Shown piece after piece: positions 18,631-23,562 of a stretch of 23,562 nucleotides of DNA. The notes beneath the pieces were generated by a model. That model searched no databases. It had not been told where the DNA came from and saw only the letters and a program-made list of their open reading frames with translations. Numbering within the stretch: the stretch's first letter is position 1; each line of letters starts with the position of its first letter. This stretch comes from Bolinopsis microptera (lineage: Eukaryota > Ctenophora > Tentaculata > Lobata > Bolinopsidae): NCBI RefSeq assembly GCF_026151205.1, contig NC_087084.1, positions 14,867,760 through 14,891,321 on the forward strand, written 5' to 3'. A program made the translations under genes and the position numbers.

Positions 18631-18687
18631 CATGTAAAGAAGGGCGCTGCTGGATTTTGTAATTCATCAACTTTTTTGCCTAGCCTA

Positions 18688-18950
18688 ATGGGTCAAGGCT
18701 GGACCCAAAAGTAAGTCCAGGATACGAGAATAGATTACAACTTCGCAAGCTTGAAGCTCACGGAATATATTATTGAGATGGTATATTATTATCATATGAT
18801 GCGGTTTTCAAGATTAATTATTTAACAATATTTAAAAAAGAAGTGTGACTAACCTTATTTAAACTGTACTTCTTCTGCAGGGCGGGTTTTAATGAGCAGG
18901 ACACTAACTTCACATGCTTCAGAAAATTAATTATTAGTAACAGTGAATAA
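18688..18950 (+). other. Candidate small spliced transcript (30-residue frame)
   Basis: ATG at 18688 opens MGQGWTQ and meets a consensus donor, AAAA|GTAAGT (GT at 18711). A 170-bp candidate intron ends at TACTTCTTCTGCAG (18880) with CTAAC about 30 bases upstream as a branch-point-like word. Joining 18688-18710 to 18881-18950 keeps the frame open as MGQGWTQKAGFNEQDTNFTC and ten more residues, stopping inside the first unit of the 17-bp array. I recognise no family. The splice signals are better than expected by chance, but the short product could mean a non-coding transcript or nothing. Confidence 0.22.
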
Positions 18951-19372
18951 TTAGTAACAGTGAATAATTAGTAACAGTGAATAATTAGTTACAGTGAATA
19001 ATTAGTTACAGTGAATAATAAGTTACAGTGAATAATTAGTAACAGTGAATAATTATTAACAGTGGATAATTAGTAACAGTGAATAATTAGTAACAGTGAA
19101 TAATTAGTTACAGTGAATAATTAGTAACAGTGGATAATTAGTAACAGTGAATAATTAGTAACAGTGAATAATTAGTTACAGTGAATAATTAGTAACAGTG
19201 AATAATTAGTAACAGTGAATAATTAGTAACAGTGAATAATTAGTAACAGTGAATAATTAGTTACAGTGAATAATTAGTTACAGTGAATAATTAGTATCAG
19301 TGAATAATTAGTAACAGTGAATAATTAGTTACAGTGAATAATTAGTAACAGTGAATAATTAGTTACAGAGTG
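18932..19372. repeat. 17-bp array (AATAATTAGTAACAGTG)n, about 26 copies
   Basis: Units of AATAATTAGTAACAGTG alternate with AATAATTAGTTACAGTG at irregular intervals, with rare GGATAATT, TATCAGTG and ATTATTAAC variants. Two subtypes mixed through the array suggest repeated local exchange. TAGTAACAGT is shared exactly with the 15-bp satellite at 3785-4496. Confidence 0.96.
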
Positions 19373-19920
19373 TGACAAATAATACATAATTCAAATATAT
19401 ACAAATAAATAGCTCGAATATATATGCAATAACGGTAAATCGACCATGATAATGGTCGTTACCTAACGCAACACATTATATCTAATATCTATTTATATAA
19501 TAATATTATATAAATAATATCTCTATTATTTATATTTATAATATAACCTCAAGATGATACACAACACGATAATACCAATCATAATATTAGCTTGTAACAT
19601 GTGGTTGTAATATTATGGTTACAACTAATAATACTTTAACATATAATAATAATACTAATTTACATAATAATATTACTTTACATAATAATATTAATTTACA
19701 TAATAATATTACTTTAGGTTTAACAAGCTTATCTTAACAGGTTACATAAGAACCTTGGCTGGTACGTACCAGTTTTATAAGGTTACATTTTAAATAAAAT
19801 TGTTTATTTTTGGACATACTAAACAAAAAACCGACTTTAACAACAGCAATTAATCATAAAACACTGCTCATACACAACTAACACACAAAAACTTTATTAA
19901 TCAAACACTGCCCACAGTTT
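19373..19920. other. AT-rich region with palindromic and 18-bp repeats
   Basis: It includes a near-perfect palindrome around 19488-19516 (TATTTATATAA and TTATATAAATA arms around TAATA). About 3.6 copies of TTTACATAATAATATTAC-type 18-bp units follow at about 19638-19712. No exon is seen on either strand. Confidence 0.7.
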
Positions 19921-20010
19921 TGTGACGTCACACAACGCCACGTGACGTCACACAACGCTACGTGACGTCACACAACGCCACGTGACGTCACACAACACCA
20001 CGTGATTTCA
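19921..20010. repeat. 20-bp CRE/E-box array, four to five copies
   Basis: Repeats of ACGTGACGTCACACAACGCC. Each carries TGACGTCA, the palindromic cAMP response element, and the junction between units makes CACGTGACGTCA, which overlaps an E-box with the CRE. The last unit decays (CACGTGATTTCAC). The same module recurs at 22705-22985. Confidence 0.9.
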
Positions 20011-20246
20011 CAGCGCAGCTTACATCAAAGTCTAATTTGGAGCCTGAAATTATTTTCTTACTTACCAAGTTAATTTAACCCTAAATTTTAAGTAAAAATC
20101 AAAGGACCTATCAGCAATCAGCATTGCTAATCAGCAAGCAAAATCTCAGATTTATATTATAAATGGTTGAATCTAAAATGTACAAATTTTAACCTCTTTA
20201 TTGGACATATTACCTGAAAATAGGCCGACTATTATATACGGTACCG
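20011..20246. other. AT-rich spacer, nothing recognised
   Basis: Single-copy sequence between two arrays. A few words (TACATCAAAG, CCTGAAAT) recur loosely at about 20368-20395, hinting at an old duplication, but the match is too weak to call. Confidence 0.4.
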
Positions 20247-20325
20247 CAACAATTGACCCCCCGACAATTGACCCCCGACAATTGACCCCCGACAATTGAC
20301 ACCCCGACAATTCACAATTGTCGCC
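20247..20325. repeat. 14-15 bp CAATTG repeat ending in a hairpin
   Basis: Five copies of CGACAATTGACCCCC, varying in C count. The last copy changes to CGACAATTCACAATTGTCG, a perfect 8-bp inverted repeat with a CAC loop (20305-20323), after which the array stops. The hairpin may mark an inversion of the last unit. Confidence 0.9.
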
Positions 20326-20936
20326 GACCCCTATTATCCCCTGTTATATACTAGCAGCAAACATGCTACATCAAAGACAAGCTCCGACCTGAAATACAGT
20401 ATGTTTTTAACTTGGTGGTGCCTAGGACTACTTTAATTAATAACCAAACCTCTTTGTGTACACAAGCTTAATAATGTTTTGGTATAATATTTTACTCGGC
20501 AAAGCTTTACAATTAATAATCTGTACTAAGCTGTGGTACAGAGCGTTGTTTCAAGACATTTTTACAACTTTGTTTGCCGCTCAAAAGTCAAAATCTAACA
20601 AATAAGACAAACTCTTAAGTTTCTAGAGACTGGTGGATTAGTGTAGTGTTACAGAGTCTCTAGAGTCTTTCTAGAGACTTTCAGAGCTGTTAAACTCGAA
20701 CTGATAGCACTGCTCAAAATACCCCGGAGCTAAAAATAGTTTGGAGAAGGAGCACATGCGGAGGTACAATCCCACACAGAAAGAGATGCCACACAGAAAG
20801 AGATGCCACACACCAGCAGGTCAAGCTCACTCATCCGGGAGCTTTAACAATGAGCTGCTTGCACTGACACATACAGTGCTTTGTGGAAGAAGCCGTGATC
20901 TAGGGGAATCATGCTCACGTCTCACTTACACTGCTG
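20326..20936. other. Single-copy sequence with short palindromes
   Basis: AGTCTCTAGA and TCTAGAGACT form a 10-bp inverted repeat at 20655-20679, with another TTCTAGAGAC copy at 20621. A 17-bp direct repeat, CCACACAGAAAGAGATG, is at 20772-20788 and 20789-20805. The 72-codon plus-strand frame at 20741-20959 runs over that repeat and is not recognisable as a protein. Confidence 0.5.
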
Positions 20937-21190
20937 GTCACGTGGGCTGGGTCATGTGATCTGGTTAAAGTAGCACGTGGGCGGAGTTCTACCGTCCATG
21001 GGTCGTAATCTCGCATATATTCACATTAAATAGACCCTGGAGACGAGGGCGACCCCCAAAAAGGCAGGGTTCTCCAAAATAGCCGTGCATCCCACTCCCC
21101 AGAGCACTGACACATTACCACGTGGGCAGTAAACACTGGTCACGTGACCAGAAGACATTGTGCACGTGGGCTACAAGGCTGGTCACGTGA
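20937..21190. promoter_or_regulatory. E-box-rich segment
   Basis: CACGTG occurs about six times in 250 bp, in phrases GGTCACGTGG, GCACGTGGGC, CCACGTGGGC, GGTCACGTGACC, GCACGTGGGC and GGTCACGTGATC. The repeated wording GGTCACGTG and CACGTGGGC suggests derivation from an old tandem unit of roughly 30 bp. Function is unknown and no gene start is evident beside it. Confidence 0.45.
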
Positions 21191-21259
21191 TCAAATACTC
21201 ATTAGATTGATTGATATAGCCTGCCCAGACACTTCTGTCTTCAGAGCATGAGCTACGAG

Positions 21260-21436
<177 letters not shown>

Positions 21437-21545
21437 CACTACCGTGCCACATACTAAAAAGGGTTTCAAGCGGGCAAAATGGTACCAAGCAGGTCGAGGG
21501 CTAAAGGGTATTAAATACAAAAATAGGTATCAAAGGAGGGAGAGG

Positions 21546-22110
21546 GTATCAAACGGCAACAAATGATATCAAATTGCTACAAAAGGTATTAAATCGCTAC
21601 AAAAGGTATCAAATTGCTACCAAAGGTATCAAATTGCTAGCAAAGGTATCAAATTGCTACCAAAGGTATCAAATTGCTACAAAAGGTATTAAATTGCTAC
21701 AAAAGGTATTAAATTGCTACAAAAGGTATTAAATTGCTACAAAAGGTATCAAATTGCTACAAAAGGTATCAAATTGCTACAAAAGGTATCAAATTGCTAC
21801 AAAAGGTATCAAATTGCTACAAAAGGTATCAAATTGCTACAAAAGGTATCAAATTGCTACAAAAGGTATCAAATTGCTACAAAAGGTATCAAATTGCTAC
21901 CAAATGTATCAAATTGCTACAAAAGGTATCAAATTGCTACAAAAGGTATTAAATTGCTACAAAAGGTATTAAATTGCTACAAATGGTATAAAATTGCTAC
22001 AAAAGGTATTAAATTGCTATAAAAGGTATCAAATTGCTACAAAAGGTATAAAATTACTACAAAAGGTATTAAATTGCTACAAATGATATTACATTGTTAC
22101 AAAAGGTATT
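21546..22110. repeat. 20-bp array (GGTATCAAATTGCTACAAAA)n, about 28 copies
   Basis: The unit GGTATCAAATTGCTACAAAA is nearly perfect in the middle and degenerate at both ends (CGGCAACAAATGATATC on the left; GATATTACATTGTTAC on the right). Decayed units extend left to about 21511. GGTATT replaces GGTATC in blocks. Sixty bases equal 20 codons, so three frames stay open, but the frames only repeat the unit. Confidence 0.96.
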
Positions 22111-22560
22111 AAATAAACGGAATCCAGTTAGTCTCCCTTCTAACTGCTTGTAGTTTTAATTCCCACTACCCACTCTTGTAATTTTAATAAGGTGATAATG
22201 AATTAGTCCCACTCTTGATCAGCGTGTGACAGTATCCAAACGCTAAAACTGGCGTGTCTAGACTTTGTACGCATAATATGATGGAACATATCCTCTTATC
22301 TGCAACTTAGGGAGTGTTATCTTATAATTAATATTATCAAATTATAAAACAATTTTACAGATCTATGTCACGTGATCCGGGGTGATCTAGTGAAATGTCT
22401 TTCTTGGAAATGTCCTGAACTACTACTACTTTAATGCCCTGAAGATTTGTTCTATAAACGTCGTGCCAACACGTAACAAAGCAGACAGAATTAACAAGGT
22501 TACACAACAGCAGGTTATGGTAAGTGTTTGCAGCTGAGATTAATAAACACCATAGTCCAG
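22111..22560. other. AT-rich spacer, nothing recognised
   Basis: Apparently single-copy sequence, with one CACGTG at about 22370. No exon, RNA gene or transposon end is supported. Confidence 0.4.
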
Positions 22561-22570
22561 AGCTTGTGCA

Positions 22571-23040
22571 GAGTTCTTGTTAACTAGAGCCACAAGGTAA
22601 ATAAACCCCTGCTTCTCCACAAACAAGATGTGAGAATATAACATCTTGTAAACTAGAGCCACAAGGTAAATAAACCCCTGCTTCCCCACAAACAAGATGT
22701 GAGTGACGTCACACAACACTACATGACGTCACACAGAGTTCTTGTTAACTAGAGCCACAAGGTAAATAAACCCCTGCTTCTCCACAAACAAGATGTGAGT
22801 GACATCACACAACACCACATGACGTCACACAGAGCTCTTGTTAACTAGAGCCACAAGGTAAATAAACCCCTGCTTCCCCACAAACAAGATGTGAGTGACG
22901 TCACACAACACCACGTGACGTCACACAACGCCACGTGACGTCACACAACACCACCTGACGTCACACAACACCACATGACGTCACACAGAGTTCTTGTTAA
23001 CTAGAGCCACAAGGTAAATAAACCCCTGCTTCTCCACAAA
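22571..23040. repeat. Composite repeat: TTAACTAGAGCC block plus CRE block
   Basis: Five copies (near 22571, 22642, 22736, 22832 and 22988) of a block holding TTCTTGTTAACTAGAGCCAC, AAGGTAAATAAACCCCTGCT and CACAAACAAGATGTGAG. Between them lie variable numbers of TGACGTCACACAACACCACA-like units, the same CRE module as at 19921-20010. The spacing grows from about 71 to 94-96 to 156 bp as CRE units are added. Confidence 0.92.
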
Positions 23041-23105
23041 CTATAATATAATATCTGTTTTGGCATGATAACCGTGTACACACTACACACCAAACCACTG
23101 TACTT

Positions 23106-23187
23106 GCGGTTATATATCGGCCAAATAGGTTCTTGATATTATTATTATGCGGTTATATATCGGCTAAATAGGTTCTTGACATTATTA
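23106..23187. repeat. 43-bp direct repeat, two copies
   Basis: GCGGTTATATATCGGCCAAA then TAGGTTCTTGATATTATTAT at 23106 is repeated at 23149 with C/T and T/C changes. There is no coding content. Confidence 0.92.
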
Positions 23188-23236
23188 AGTTATTATTACC
23201 CTGCCAGGGCTAATGGCCTATGCGTCTTATAATGTA

Positions 23237-23562
23237 CCGTCAACATGAGCCCCCAGAGTACCGTCAACATGAGCCCCCAGAGTACCGTCAACATGAGCCC
23301 CCAGAGTACCGTCAACATGAGCCCCCAGAGTACCGTCAACGTGAGCCCCCAGGATACCGTCAACATGAGCCCCAAGAGTACCGTCAACATGAGCCCCCAG
23401 AGTACCGTCAACATGAGCCCCCAGGGTACCGTCAACATGAGCCCCCAGGGTACCGTCAACATGAGCCCCCAGAGTACCGTCAACATGAGCCCCAAGAGTA
23501 CCGTCAACATGAGCCCCCAGAGTACCGTCAACATGAGCCCCCAGAGTACCGTCAACATGAGC
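23237..23562. repeat. 24-bp minisatellite cut by the window end
   Basis: About 13.6 copies of GTACCGTCAACATGAGCCCC followed by CAGA, with CAGG, CAAGA and ACGTG variants. It continues past 23562. The minus-strand frame of MLTVLWGL repeats follows from a 24-bp period and variants that are not biased to third codon positions, so I do not call a protein. Confidence 0.96.

Noticed and set aside
23196-23558. 120-codon minus-strand frame of MLTVLWGL repeats
   Set aside because: It follows from the 24-bp unit. Variants change residues freely (L/P/S at one site), which does not suggest protein-level constraint.

Overview
This looks like nuclear DNA of a metazoan, most likely an invertebrate. Spliced exons with GT-AG introns encode a recognisable animal-type K+-dependent Na+/Ca2+ exchanger. 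There is no bacterial-style gene organisation, and the rest is AT-rich intronic or intergenic DNA packed with micro- and minisatellites, cut-and-paste transposon remnants and E-box/CRE-like repeats. I cannot name the species or phylum from the sequence.

The one gene I am confident of lies on the minus strand. Three coding exons (16869-16752, 9516-9412, 9170-9092) join in matching reading phase. They give the N-terminus, the first membrane segments and the alpha-1 repeat of an SLC24/NCKX exchanger. Intron 1 is about 7.2 kb and intron 2 is 241 bp. The exon that should follow is not visible to the left, so the gene probably continues beyond position 1 through a third intron of at least 9 kb.

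Layout from left to right: a 64-bp pyrimidine-rich minisatellite (82-3036); a hAT-type MITE with an 8-bp target duplication (3144-3308); a half-preserved mariner-type MITE (3598-3663); a 15-bp satellite (3785-4496); AT-rich sequence with an E-box palindrome (5301-5343); a nested higher-order repeat built on the same 15-mer (5761-7645); CCAAT/E-box modules (8484-9085); exons 3 and 2; then intron 1. Intron 1 holds a 19-bp array, a duplicated splice acceptor, a 59-bp insertion, a C-rich array, a 50-copy 24-bp array, a hairpin, a 27-copy G-rich array and simple repeats. It ends at exon 1 (16752-16869). Right of exon 1 come poly-C tracts, a 41-bp repeat, a possible TATA promoter with a small spliced transcript on the plus strand (18598-18950), a 17-bp array, CRE/E-box repeats, an E-box cluster, (TG)88, a 20-bp array, a composite CRE-containing repeat and a 24-bp array cut by the window end.

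About half of the window is tandem repeat. Long open frames inside the arrays arise because units of 15 or 24 bp are multiples of three, or because the unit lacks stops. I do not treat them as proteins. The points most worth following up are the splice-site architecture of exon 1 (an AG|GTAAG junction five bases before the ATG), the copied acceptor upstream of exon 2, and the recurrence of one GTAACAGT-type core in several unrelated arrays.
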